Part shown: positions 55,601 through 64,000 of the stretch, piece by piece
Position numbering within the stretch: position 1 is the first letter of the stretch
Layout of the letters: each line of letters starts with the position of its first letter
Assembly: GCA_022457155.1 (NCBI GenBank)
Contig: JAJGOT010000353.1
Coordinates: 311,001-375,000, forward strand
Source: Cladopsammia gracilis
Lineage: Eukaryota > Cnidaria > Anthozoa > Scleractinia > Dendrophylliidae
Length of the DNA stretch: 64,000 nucleotides
Reading direction: 5' to 3'
The notes under the pieces: generated by a model
Databases searched by the model: none
Seen by the model: only the letters and a program-made list of their open reading frames with translations
What the model was told of the DNA's origin: nothing
Made by a program: the position numbers and the translations under genes

Positions 55601-57199
55601 ACCAAGGCTAAAGAATACAACGAAAAAGCTCTTCAAATTAGCAACCAGATCGGTAGCATTGAATTGCAGTTTCGAAGTCACCTTAATCTTGCTTTGGACA
55701 TTTTGTTCTTAGAAGGAAACCCATCTGAAGCTGAATCAAATTTCTTTGCATGCATTGAAAAGTGCGAGGAAATGCAGTGTTATTTAAGAGACAATGATAA
55801 GTACAAAATATCGTTTTTAGACAAGCATGTGTCTCCCCATCGGTTTCTCAGTGCATTGTTTTGTGCTGCTGGGAAACTTAACGAAGCTCTTTGCACTGTA
55901 GAGCTAGGACGGGCTAGAGCCCTCGCCGACTTGATGTCAGTTCAATATTTAGTGGAAAAACAAATATCAGTCAGCCCACATTCATGGGTTGGTATTGAGA
56001 AGATCATGAGGAAAAATGGTAACTGTACTTGTGTTTACATTTCCTATTACAATCAAACTGTAAATTTTTGGATTCTTAAGACAAACAAAGGCATTGTTTT
56101 GCGACAAAAGGAACTAAGTGAATGTTTTAGTCACGTAGACATAATGACATCAGTGGATGACGTTTTTGGAAACGAAACTTTCAGGAAGCATCATGTTTTA
56201 CTTCAAGAGCAATGTGAAGATCGATCGCTATTTCCATCAAGCCCCGACCAGCTGACACAGGAATCGGCTCAAGAAGACAGCCTCACAGCTTTCCGTCTTG
56301 TAGAAGAGGAGGAAAACGAATCTCAGTATCATGAACCGCCAACTCTTGCTCAGTGCTACGACATGATTATTGCTCCTGTGGCTGACTTACTTGATGAACC
56401 AGAAATCATCATTGTTCCTGATCGTTGCTTGTACCAGATTCCTTTTGCAGCATTGAAGGATCCAAGTCAGAAGTATTTATCAGATAGTTTCAGGATCCGT
56501 ATTGTTCCTTCTTTGACGACTCTTCAGCTAATTCAAGACAGTCCAGAGGACTATCACAGTGAAACTGGTGCACTGATAGTGGGTGAGCCGGCTATTTGCC
56601 AGGTGTATTACAAGGGAAAGCGTAAGAAATTATGCCCATTGCCTTGTGCAAGAAAGGAAGCAGAGATGATTGGACGACTGCTGGAAGCTCAACCTTTGTT
56701 GGGAGAGAATGCAACTAAGCAGGCGGTTCTGCAAGGCATACACTCAGTGAGTCTTATCCATTTCGCTGCTCATGGTGATGCCGAAAGAGGAGAAATTGCT
56801 CTTGCCCCTCCACTATCCACTAGTAGGATTCCATGCGAAAAGGACTACTTATTGACAATGGCTGAAATTTCACAAGTACGACTTACAGCCAAACTAGTAG
56901 TCCTCAGCTGCTGCCATAGTGCATGTGGACAGATAAGGTCTGAGGGAGTTGTAGGAATCGCTCGAGCATTTTTAGGTTCAGGTGCACGCTCCGTGTTGGT
57001 GGCACTGTGGGCCATACAAGACGAAGCAACACAGGAATTTATGAGTCATTTCTACGAGCATCTTGTTCGTGGGGAAAGTGCCAGTGAATCTCTTCAAGAA
57101 ACTATGAAGTGGATGAGAAGTAACGGCTTCTCTGACAGCAGTCAATGGGCTCCTTTTTTGCTGATTGGAGATAACGTGACATTTGATTTTCGAAAATAA
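52619..57199 (+). CDS. TPR-CHAT protein (TTC28-like), putative caspase-like protease
   Basis: 1526 residues in one coding exon. An acceptor (TTTTGTAG, 52602-52609) just before the ATG suggests a non-coding upstream exon. Residues 100-1019 are 23 tandem 40-residue TPR units (SYGNLGxVFQSVGEYAKAEE type). A helical linker follows (EAESNFFACIEKCEEM; RARALADLMS). The C-terminal CHAT domain (about 1170-1520) has IVPDRCLYQIPFAALKD, VGEPAI, HFAAHGDAERG (His1385), VVLSCCHSACG (Cys1432), EGVVGIARAFLGSGARSVLVALWAI and FYEHL. The His/Cys pair is that of caspase-clan CHAT proteases, so activity is plausible. The family is expanded in corals and sea anemones and is thought, by analogy with bacterial TPR-CHAT and NLR systems, to act in signalling or immunity; substrate unknown. 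Confidence 0.93.
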   Translation: MDDVEKVVQVIFIGMVVANFLRNTSRVVKAIKLWKECLVLFNSKVLEKENEFVISGCILNCFQIFNGYVFINDNTSAIECGRKLLVLLRESGEKEGEATCYGNLGTVFYSVGQYDKAEEYIQNALAIRKDIGDNDGEATDYENLGTVFRSVGEYAKAEEYLMKALAIRKEIGDKEGEAIDYGNLGIVFYSVGEYAKSEEYLLKALAINKEIGDRDGEASSYGNLGNVFQSVGEYAKAEEYLLKALAIKKEIGDKKGEASSYGNLGTVFKSVGEYAKAKEYLLKALMIMKEIGDRHGEASSYGNLGTVFQSVGEYAKAEEYLLKALAISKEIRHKKEEATNYENLAKVFQSVGEYAKAEEYLLKALVIRKEIGDRDGEASSYGHLGEVFQSVSEYAKAEEYLLKALAINKEIGDIDGEAASYGNLGIVFESVGEYAKAEEHLLKALAIWQEIGHKKGEATSYGNLAKVFQSVGEYAKAEEYLLKELAISKEIGYRDGEASSYGNLGTMFQSVGEYAKAEEYQLKALAINKEIGHKKGEATSYGNLGNVFQSVGEYAKAEEHLLKALAIWQEIGHKKGEATSYGNLGNVFQYVGEYTKAEEYLLKALVIWKETGHRKGEATSYENLGDVFQYVGEYTKAEEYLLKALAINKEIGHKKGEATSYGNLGNVFQSVGEYAKAEEHLLKALAIWQEIGHKKGEATSYGNLGNVFQYVGEYAKAEEYYFKALAIKKEIGGRHGEATSYGNLGQVFRSIGEYAKAEEYLLKALAINKEIGDIDGEAACYGNLGNVFQSVGEYAKAEEYLLKALVIWKETGHRKGEATSYENLGDVFQSVSEYAKAEEYLLKALAIRKGIGDRNGEASSYGNLGTMFQYVGEYAKAEEYLLKALEIGKEIGDRKEEASSYGNLGTVFQHVGEYAKAQEYLLKALAIRKEIGDRDGEATDYGNLGNVFQSVGEYAKAEEYLLKALAIKKEIGGRHGEASCYLSLGTVFRSFGGYTKAKEYNEKALQISNQIGSIELQFRSHLNLALDILFLEGNPSEAESNFFACIEKCEEMQCYLRDNDKYKISFLDKHVSPHRFLSALFCAAGKLNEALCTVELGRARALADLMSVQYLVEKQISVSPHSWVGIEKIMRKNGNCTCVYISYYNQTVNFWILKTNKGIVLRQKELSECFSHVDIMTSVDDVFGNETFRKHHVLLQEQCEDRSLFPSSPDQLTQESAQEDSLTAFRLVEEEENESQYHEPPTLAQCYDMIIAPVADLLDEPEIIIVPDRCLYQIPFAALKDPSQKYLSDSFRIRIVPSLTTLQLIQDSPEDYHSETGALIVGEPAICQVYYKGKRKKLCPLPCARKEAEMIGRLLEAQPLLGENATKQAVLQGIHSVSLIHFAAHGDAERGEIALAPPLSTSRIPCEKDYLLTMAEISQVRLTAKLVVLSCCHSACGQIRSEGVVGIARAFLGSGARSVLVALWAIQDEATQEFMSHFYEHLVRGESASESLQETMKWMRSNGFSDSSQWAPFLLIGDNVTFDFRK
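52916..55675 (+). repeat. 23 tandem 120-bp TPR-coding units
   Basis: Exactly 120-bp period throughout, each unit one TPR. Units 11-12 and 14-15 are virtually identical over about 220 bp (54181-54400 and 54541-54760), offset by 360 bp or three units. Units 13 and 18 also match closely. This pattern shows recent unequal exchange or gene conversion. Confidence 0.92.
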
Positions 57200-58060
57200 A
57201 GGTAAACTAAAATTGTTTTTATAGTATGGCGAGAGCACTCGTCTTCCACAAATACGTCTATGATAAATTGATTTCAACTCGATATCTTCTCACAATATCT
57301 AGTTGAACGCGAGATTCCTACAGTTTTTTGCAGATACCACGCAGCTCTTTACAACCTCTAATTTCATTGGACCTGTATATCACGCAGCTTTATTGTTTTT
57401 AGGTCTAGGGTTCATTGTTGTGTTGTTTGTTCTATTGTTTTCTCAGCAAATCAGAGAAGACCTTGTAAGAGCTGCGTACTGCCCCGTTTTTTGACTGACA
57501 TTCCAGAAGACGTTATAAGGCCGCCGAAAGATTTCTAACTTGTTGGCGAAAAATAACCGCGTGATATTTATTTGTTTGTTTAGTTATCAGCCATATTTTT
57601 ACAGGGATGTCCATTCAGAGCGAAGCTGGTTTAAGTGGAGACCTGTTGATTCCTTGATGTTATTATAAAAACCCGAATACTTTTTATTTGTTGTTATTTT
57701 GTTATTTTTGCTCAAAAATTGGAATTTTCATTATGATGTTTGGACTGAAATGTTTGTGCATTACCCAGAGTTTGTAAGTAAGGACTATATTTCACTTGTT
57801 AATGGATGATTGAAAAACAGAAAATACACCCGCTACTTTTAATAAAAAAGTATATTTTGTTGTTCCAGGTTGTGTTAACCAGAACAGACCAGGGTATGGA
57901 AAATCGGCTCTTCCTTCTGAAGCCAAGGACCTGGTAAATTGAGCAATAAGTCAGTTGAAAGGCACTTAAAACTGAACGTGAGAACGCAGACTTGTTTGGT
58001 CCACCAGTTCATGTTCGCGTGCTATCATCTGCTGTTGAGCCTTCATTTAGTTCCTTTACA
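57200..58060. other. 3' flank of the TPR-CHAT gene
   Basis: No supported gene. A 63-residue open frame (57303-57494) has a hydrophobic stretch (LLFLGLGFIVVLFVLLF) but no start context or splice support. The gene's 3' UTR should end within the first few hundred bases. Confidence 0.35.
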
Positions 58061-58067
58061 TGACCTG

Positions 58068-59397
58068 GTACCTTCCGTGCTCTGACTTTGTTTCCTTTGC
58101 AAGCATTACTTTATTATGTAAAGAGCGTATTTATACCATGAAGACTGCCGTCTTGTCTTGACACAGATAGAAACACTCCAGTGAGTGTTTCAGTTACAGT
58201 TACCTTCCGTGCCCTGACAAGAACTTTGCTTCCTTTACAAGCTTTGCACAGGCAGTAGCTAAGGGTCTTATGTGGATCTGTAAAAAGGACAATGAGTTTT
58301 CATGCAGCTGATTTCAAATCCAGAACACTTCATTTTGTGAAGAGCTTGTTTATTCCCGGTCATACACTATATTTTGCGCTTAAGATGGCATTAATACGGT
58401 TGTATTGGCATATCGTCTCGCATATCGAGTATGATTGAACGTTCGATAATAGCTTTAGCTCTTTTGTGAACAGCATGACGTTTCCATAATCACTTTATTT
58501 TACAGTGCAAGTTAACTAATTTCTTGAAGTAAAGTAATGTTATAAGACATACTTTTATATAACAGAGCACGAGGAGCCAAACTAAGATTAGATTACCTTC
58601 TGTGCCCTGACAAGAAACTTTGCTTCCTTTACAAGCCTTGCACAGGCAGTAGCTAAGGGTCTTGTGTATAGATCTGTAAAAAGGACAATGAGTTTCCATG
58701 CAGTTGATTTCAAATCCAGAACACTTCATTATGTAAAGACTGTGTTTATACCATACACTATATTTTGCGCTTAAGATGGCATTAATACGTTTGTATTGGC
58801 ATATCGTCTCGCATATCGAGTATGATTGAACGTTCGATAATTGCCCGTTCCGAAGTTCAAAAGGAGCCTGGGGACGAGGTGTTTAATGTTGATTTAATTA
58901 AAAATTGGAGCCTATCACAAGAAAGATCATATTAAAATTAGTCAGTGTACAAAAATTGGGGCTGTTTCATTAAATGGCAACCATGTGGGAGGCTTTCAAA
59001 AATCAGAAAAAATTAGAGACTATGGATTTGGGGGACGCCATCTCTGAATTAGAGACATTTGTATGGGATTTGGACGACCTTTGACAGCTCACAGCCTGGT
59101 TACTATGCAATGAAACATAACCAAATTTGGTAAACTTACTAATTTTCATGCAATCTTTCTGATGGTGCAATTCATTTTTTGATATGACGTAATTTGAACA
59201 ATGTGTAAAGTAGGGCCCAGTCCCTTTTTGAACTTCGGAACGGGCAATAGCTTTAGCTCTTTTATGAACAGCATGAAGTTTCCATAATCACTTTATTTTA
59301 CAGTGCAAGTTAACTAATTTCTTGAAGCAAAGTAATGTTATAAAAGACATACTTTTACATAACGGAGCACGAGGAGCCAAACTAAGATTAGATCTTA
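58068..59397. repeat. Tandem duplication (393-bp period) with a cysteine-rich exon-like frame
   Basis: Unit 1 (58202-58594) and unit 2 (58595-59397, which includes a MITE) are near-identical, and a shorter, older copy lies at 58068-58140. In unit 2 the minus strand encodes a short Cys-rich stretch (58729 to about 58595: MKCSGFE, CMETHCPFY, YCLCKACKGSKVSCQG) ending at a GTAATC donor-like site. In unit 1 the same stretch is frameshifted. This may be a duplicated, partly dead exon of a small secreted protein. Confidence 0.6.
58841..59247. mobile_element. MITE with a paralogous empty site
   Basis: Ends TTGCCCGTTCCGAAGTTCAA and complement. Unit 1 of the tandem duplication reads straight through this point (GTTCGATAATAGCTTTAG, about 58433-58450), so the element inserted into unit 2 after the duplication, with a 2-3 bp target duplication (AT or AAT). 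Confidence 0.8.
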
Positions 59398-59399
59398 AG

Positions 59400-61640
59400 G
59401 TACTATGTCATTTTAAAAGGCCCGTTTTAGTTTTATTTCTCCCGCCCCGTTGATCTACTCCCAAGTCTCCGTGGATTACTATCGTGGTACCGTTTACAGG
59501 TATAAATAAGACGCGTGTTTATATTTGGGTCATTAAACACGCATATAGGCCTGCTCTGATGCAAAGTCGCCTTTAGTCGCTTAGCTCTAGAAGGGCCTAA
59601 ATTACTGCAAAATTGCTCTTAGAGGATGCACTTCTCTGTTTCTAGAATGATTTAGTCGCCAAAAATCTCTTTAACGTTTTTTCATTGACATCACAGGAAA
59701 AGTCTCCTCTTTAAATACATTCCCATCTGTCCTTATAGACCACAAACAGGAAATAGTATTTTTCATGTTTGTGATCACTTATCTGTTAACAGATCCCATG
59801 GTGCTACCATAGATATAACAATGGCTGGTAAAACAATCCAACCAGTTCATCCTTTATTCAATAATACATAAAAATTGGTGGAAAGGCTAATGTGTTAGAA
59901 TTTAACAAAAAAAATCAAAATAAAACAAGTAAGAAATCACTGTGCAGCGATTGCAGAATACCCAGTATAACCTTTGGTCCACCTCATTTCACTTGAATAA
60001 TCAAGGCACACCAAAATAAATACGCTTTTAAAAGCGCAATAGACACGAAATGAAAACAAGTTTCAGGCCGTTCTCTGCGGTTTCGCCCTAACTGAAGTTA
60101 CAACTTTTACGATGAGTAAGTATTAAGATATTCAAAAGTCACAGTACTTACCCACCGTAAAGAGTGACACAAATGCACCATTTCTTCAGCATACAACCCT
60201 GATCTGCATCATTCATACATCAGAAAGGTAGTAAAAATGTCCTCCGGATATGAACCAATGAACTAATCGTCAGTGTTGTTTGCTTATACAATATTACATA
60301 TCCTGTACAGTTTGTTAAAGCTGCAACAGCTTAATTCCAGTTCGGAAGCCCGCGTCGTGCCAAGAGAGACGACTGGGGACAAGTCAGGGGATGGATGACG
60401 CGAATCAGGGCTGGCAAGAAAAACTTTGTCGGGACACTCCATCCTCAGAGAACCAGGGGCATATATTCAGAGTGGAACAATGTTCAATCGGGGAAGGACT
60501 ATCTTCTTCATAGCGGAGCTCTGCGGGCTGAAGGCCCGCGCGTAACCCCTTACTCATAGAACTAAACCTATGCCCGTCATTTTTCATGGTCATGGCTAGC
60601 GGTATGTTTCGCGGGCGCGTGTGTGCCCGCCCGTGTTGGCAAAACATGCGCGTATGACGACACACAACATCCGAGACGTTTGTTTTCATTACGTATTTCA
60701 CAACCAAAGGAGCGGAGATTTAAAGAATTTCCAAGCAAGCGAGGGACTTAAAGGTAAAACAGATTACATTTTTCGATGGGAATTTATGTTGATATCAATC
60801 TGTGATTGACTTTTTCTTTGTGCTCTCTTTAATTTTGGAGAATTGTTTATAAAACGTGCTTAAATTCAGTTGCATTGATTTCTTGAATTTCATCGAAGAC
60901 AGCTTGGCCTCGATGCGCTATAAATGGTACGCGTTTTGCTTTTAAACATAAACTTATTGAGATTTGAAAAAAAAATTTCGAAAGAAGATTGTGTTGTGCA
61001 ATTTTATGTGTTCGTTCATTCATTACATAGGTTTGAAAAGCGATTTTATGTAAAATTAAACAAGACTTGGATTTTATAGTAACTGTTCTAACTATGTTTG
61101 TATTTTTTGCAATTTTGATTTCCGAATCAGTTTCTCGGGCAATTTTTGATACGTAACAAGTGTATTTTATTCGGAAATTAGTCATACTAGTTATTTTAGA
61201 CCCAGAAAAAGTTGTTTTTGTGAACTTTTGTACGGTCTAAATGTACTGTACTGACGGTACTGACGGTCGCGTAATTCTGTTTTTTGAGAATAGCCGGGTC
61301 GTCAATCTTAATTCTTGTGCTTCCGACCTTTCACCTAAGTTAAGCTTATCATCGGCTTTTTGTTCAGGGAGCGACGCTGTTAGGCTCAGCCTATCTATAT
61401 ATATTAATCTGCCCCTGGGACTCTGAGAATAGGGACACGAACTTGGTTTAAACGACAAAATAACATTAAAACGAAAAATGAGCAAAAAACAATTAATTAA
61501 AGCAAACGTATATTCGATATCACATCTTAATTAATTCCGACACGGCATTCATGTAAAACAGGCTTTATTTTAGTTTACTTTTCTTTAATAGTTAGCTATA
61601 GTTTTAAATTTTAGATTAATTCATACATAGTTTTGTATTA
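59400..61640. other. Stretch without a supported gene
   Basis: Only short open frames. No domain or splice chain recognised. Confidence 0.35.
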
Positions 61641-61699
61641 AGTTGTAGTTTTATGTTAAATTGTTAATGCCTGATGTATTTACCGTGTTTTTAAATAAA

Positions 61700-61732
<33 letters not shown>
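61641..61732 (+). repeat. LINE-like 3' tail ending in (GAT)n
   Basis: A short AT-rich tail, an AATAAA, then about ten GAT units (61699-61732). This is typical of LINE or SINE 3' ends in cnidarians. Confidence 0.45.
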
Positions 61733-62430
61733 AATGACGATAATCATTGTATATGTGTCAAAGGCTGTGTTGTAGCTTATTTTCCGTTCTATTTTTGCGC
61801 TCGTTTCTCCGGACGTCTTTTCGCGGAGAGAACTGTAGTGGCGCCACCTCGAAATTCGTCTGTTTTCTCAAGCTATTCTTTCAAAAGCAACCAATAAATC
61901 TGGAAAAGTGATGGATATGGTGACCTAGGGAGATTCTAAATACAGCAATGATATCTCTGGCGGGGGGCTCCCATATGAAAGAAACGGAGATGCTCGTCCT
62001 CTCATTTAGAGGTGCAAATTACGGATTTTGGAATCACTTAGAGTGTCCAGGAAGGAACGCCGACATGTTTTGGCCATCGAGGTATCATTTAGGGTGGCAG
62101 ACAAAGAATTAAAGAAAACAAATTGTCGAACTCTTAGTGGCCGCTCTCATTACCGTCATTAAAGTCATTGCAACTCTTGTTTGGCTGTCTTTTTTAGAAT
62201 GGTATCTTTTAGTGGTGAAATAAAGCTTGAGCAACACCCAGATTGGTCTAATTGGTTTAATTCAAACTTTTTTATGAGCATCTCCATACCTTCCATATGG
62301 GAGTCTCCCCCGGGTGATATCTTTGAAGGAAAAATTTTAAATTCAAAGAATTTCAAGAGGAAGGTCGACATTAGAAAGATTCAACTCTATATAACCCCTT
62401 ATTAATTCAGATTTAGAAGTCTGTCGGGTA

Positions 62431-62592
62431 TGATCGTCTGGGTTTGTGAAGCTCTGAAAAGAACTGTTGTCGTGGAAATTGACTGATGTTTCTACAACCT
62501 CACCGGAAGGTGTGACTTCCACTGTCAGGTTGTAGAAAACAACAACAGTTCTACAACAGTTCTTTTCAGAACTGCACTAACCCAGACGATCA
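62431..62592. mobile_element. Foldback MITE
   Basis: TGATCGTCTGGGTT is mirrored by AACCCAGACGATCA, with inner arms CTGAAAAGAACTGTTGT and TCTACAACCT/AGGTTGTAGA. Confidence 0.65.
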
Positions 62593-63270
62593 CACTCATC
62601 ACATCTGTGAGTCCAAACCATTTATTATAATTTAGAGGTTAATTCAACCAATCAGAGGAGGAATACAGGTACATCAGTATAGAATCTTTCCAGTTCATTG
62701 CCCATTGAGATATCATTTTGTCACAATACATTATGGTTAGAAAAACTTGTCAAGATTCTCAAATATCTAATTCAAAATTGAAAAAATAATCTATTATACC
62801 GAGTAACGATTCCAAAGGAATTGTTCTTTTATAGACACTTTCAAAAGGTTGTCCACTTTCTTGCCTGGCTAGCTGAAGAACACTGCTGGAAAATAAAACA
62901 TTCTTAGCTTATACAGTAGTAGTAGATAGTGATTGAAGATAAGCCCCGCAATGGACTAGGTGACTAGGTGACTAGGTGCCTAGTCAATGACGTCACAAAA
63001 TGCCTTCCCGCATACTAATTTGGATTTCCCGCATACTAATTTGGATTAGGTGCCTAGTCAATTACCTATTCCTTTTGTGTTATTGTATACTAATAAGTGC
63101 GTTCCTGCATATGTAATAAACTGCCAATACCTACACCTATTCCTTTTGTGTTATTCTGAAACAATAGAAACAATAGACCGGCCCAAACTTGCCCGCTCTA
63201 TCCCAACTCACTTCAAAACAAAACACAACTGACACAGATAACTTTACAGACATATAGAGTAAAACAATAT
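62593..63270. other. tRNA flank, no gene found
   Basis: Contains short direct repeats (TGACTAGG x3 near 62960; CCCGCATACTAATTTGGATT twice at about 63008-63050; CTATTCCTTTTGTGTTATT twice) but no gene. Confidence 0.4.
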
Positions 63271-63341
63271 GCCTTGACCAGGACTCGAACCTGGGTTACT
63301 GCGGCCACAACGCAGTGTCTTAACCACTAGACCATCAAAGC
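63271..63341 (-). tRNA. tRNA-His (GUG)
   Basis: On the minus strand, 71 bases fold into a full cloverleaf: acceptor GCTTTGA/TCAAGGC, D arm GTCT-AGAC with AGTGGTTA, anticodon stem CTGCG/CGCAG around TTGTGGC (anticodon GTG), T arm CCAGG-TTCGAGT-CCTGG. Boxes A and B are intact. This is a nuclear tRNA-His gene; the extra 5' G is added after transcription. Confidence 0.95.
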
Positions 63342-63769
63342 TGTGATCGATATTATAACCAAATAAAACTTATAAGAGGGTTCCGAAACATTCAAGTTTA
63401 GAAGCAATAAAATTGCACAGTATAAAAAACCGCTTTTTACTTTACTAAGATCCGCAACATTCTTATAACCGCTTCATCGCTAGACTCTATATCGATTTTC
63501 AGTTTCCCAGCCATCACCCACTTTAAGTTTAAATTTCTTTTCCGGTAGCTTCAATGTTCAAACTTTTAATTATGCGAACTTTCACTGAACTAAATTTGCA
63601 TGAAAAATTATCACCTCGGAAAAAATAAACAAAGCAACCAATTACATGCGCGCGCTAAAACAATAAACCACACTTTGTTAAGTTCAAACTATATTTATTG
63701 ATAACAAACAATTTCATAATTATACAGGCAATTTAAAAGCATAGTTGGAAAGGAAAAGACAGAGTTGGT

Positions 63770-64000
63770 TTAGTCGTTTTCATCGGGGAGAGCTTGTTTT
63801 ACGAACAATCGATTGAGTAAGAATTTTCGTTTATCGATGGCAAGTTCTGTCGATTCGAGCCAATCAAATCCCTCTGTGTCTTTTAACTCTTGCTGGGTTT
63901 GTATAACTTTTCGAGAGGTCGAATCTTTCTTCATAGCACGCATCCATTGTAGATTCTCTAAGAGTATTTTTCTCAGTTCCTTTCTATAATCAGGAAGCAA
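63770..64000 (-). CDS. C-terminal part of an unidentified minus-strand gene
   Basis: An open minus-strand frame of 76 residues runs from the right edge to TAG-like stop at 63770-63772 (QWMRAMKKD, ELKDTEGFDWLESTELAID, KRKFLLNRLF, ending KQALPDEND). It is rich in charged helix-forming residues, suggesting a real exon, possibly coiled coil. The codon at the edge is not a start, so the gene continues beyond the window. No family recognised. Confidence 0.5.
   Translation of the reverse strand: MLPDYRKELRKILLENLQWMRAMKKDSTSRKVIQTQQELKDTEGFDWLESTELAIDKRKFLLNRLFVKQALPDEND

Noticed and set aside
1..64000. CRISPR arrays, operons or bacterial contamination
   Set aside because: GT-AG introns, a nuclear tRNA and eukaryotic transposons throughout; no spacer-repeat arrays. 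The AT-rich clustered genes at 33-49 kb are explained by the Polinton.

Overview
The window is nuclear DNA of a cnidarian, most likely an anthozoan such as a stony coral. This is inferred from content, not from a database match: spliced genes with GT-AG introns, a giant TPR-CHAT protein of the kind expanded in corals and sea anemones, a nuclear tRNA-His gene, tRNA-derived SINEs, a Penelope-like fragment with a GIY-YIG domain, many foldback (MITE-like) elements, and one large Maverick/Polinton (adintovirus-like) element.

Region 1 (1-24 kb). A lysine-forming saccharopine dehydrogenase (LYS1-type) gene lies on the minus strand. I could rebuild it from 12 exons whose phases all agree (23961 down to 3830, 377 residues). 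Its 10.3-kb intron 10 holds an unrelated gene on the plus strand (5546-12932, 9 exons, 860 residues). That gene has a signal peptide, a repeated exon module, C-terminal membrane segments and a basic tail, and I do not recognise its family. The first exon of a second LYS1 paralogue lies at 1024-931 and runs off the left edge. The introns are packed with foldbacks, a Tc1/mariner-like element, minisatellites and a SINE.

Region 2 (24-32.5 kb). No convincing gene. There are two large direct duplications (24.8/25.8 kb and 27.4/30.5 kb) and further foldbacks.

Region 3 (32.77-49.62 kb). A 16.8-kb Polinton with about 210-bp terminal inverted repeats starting AG and a perfect 6-bp target duplication (CCCGTG), inserted at the very tip of a palindromic MITE. 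It encodes a protein-primed PolB, a retrovirus-like integrase with a chromodomain remnant, an FtsK/A32 packaging ATPase, an adenain-like protease, double- and single-jelly-roll capsid proteins, several small virion-like proteins, a fibre-like protein, a VLTF3-like transcription factor, a zinc/PLA2-like protein, an HNH endonuclease and two unknowns. Some genes are intact and others carry frameshifts or stops, so this is an ageing copy. Repeated promoter-like motifs suggest two expression classes. A 12-bp-phased palindromic iteron block sits at the main point of divergence.

Region 4 (49.6-64 kb). A LINE 3' end, then a single-exon 1526-residue TPR-CHAT gene (52619-57199) with 23 near-identical TPR units and an apparent His/Cys protease dyad. 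It is followed by a tandem duplication containing a MITE with its paralogous empty site, a nuclear tRNA-His(GUG), and the C-terminal end of an unidentified minus-strand gene at the right edge.
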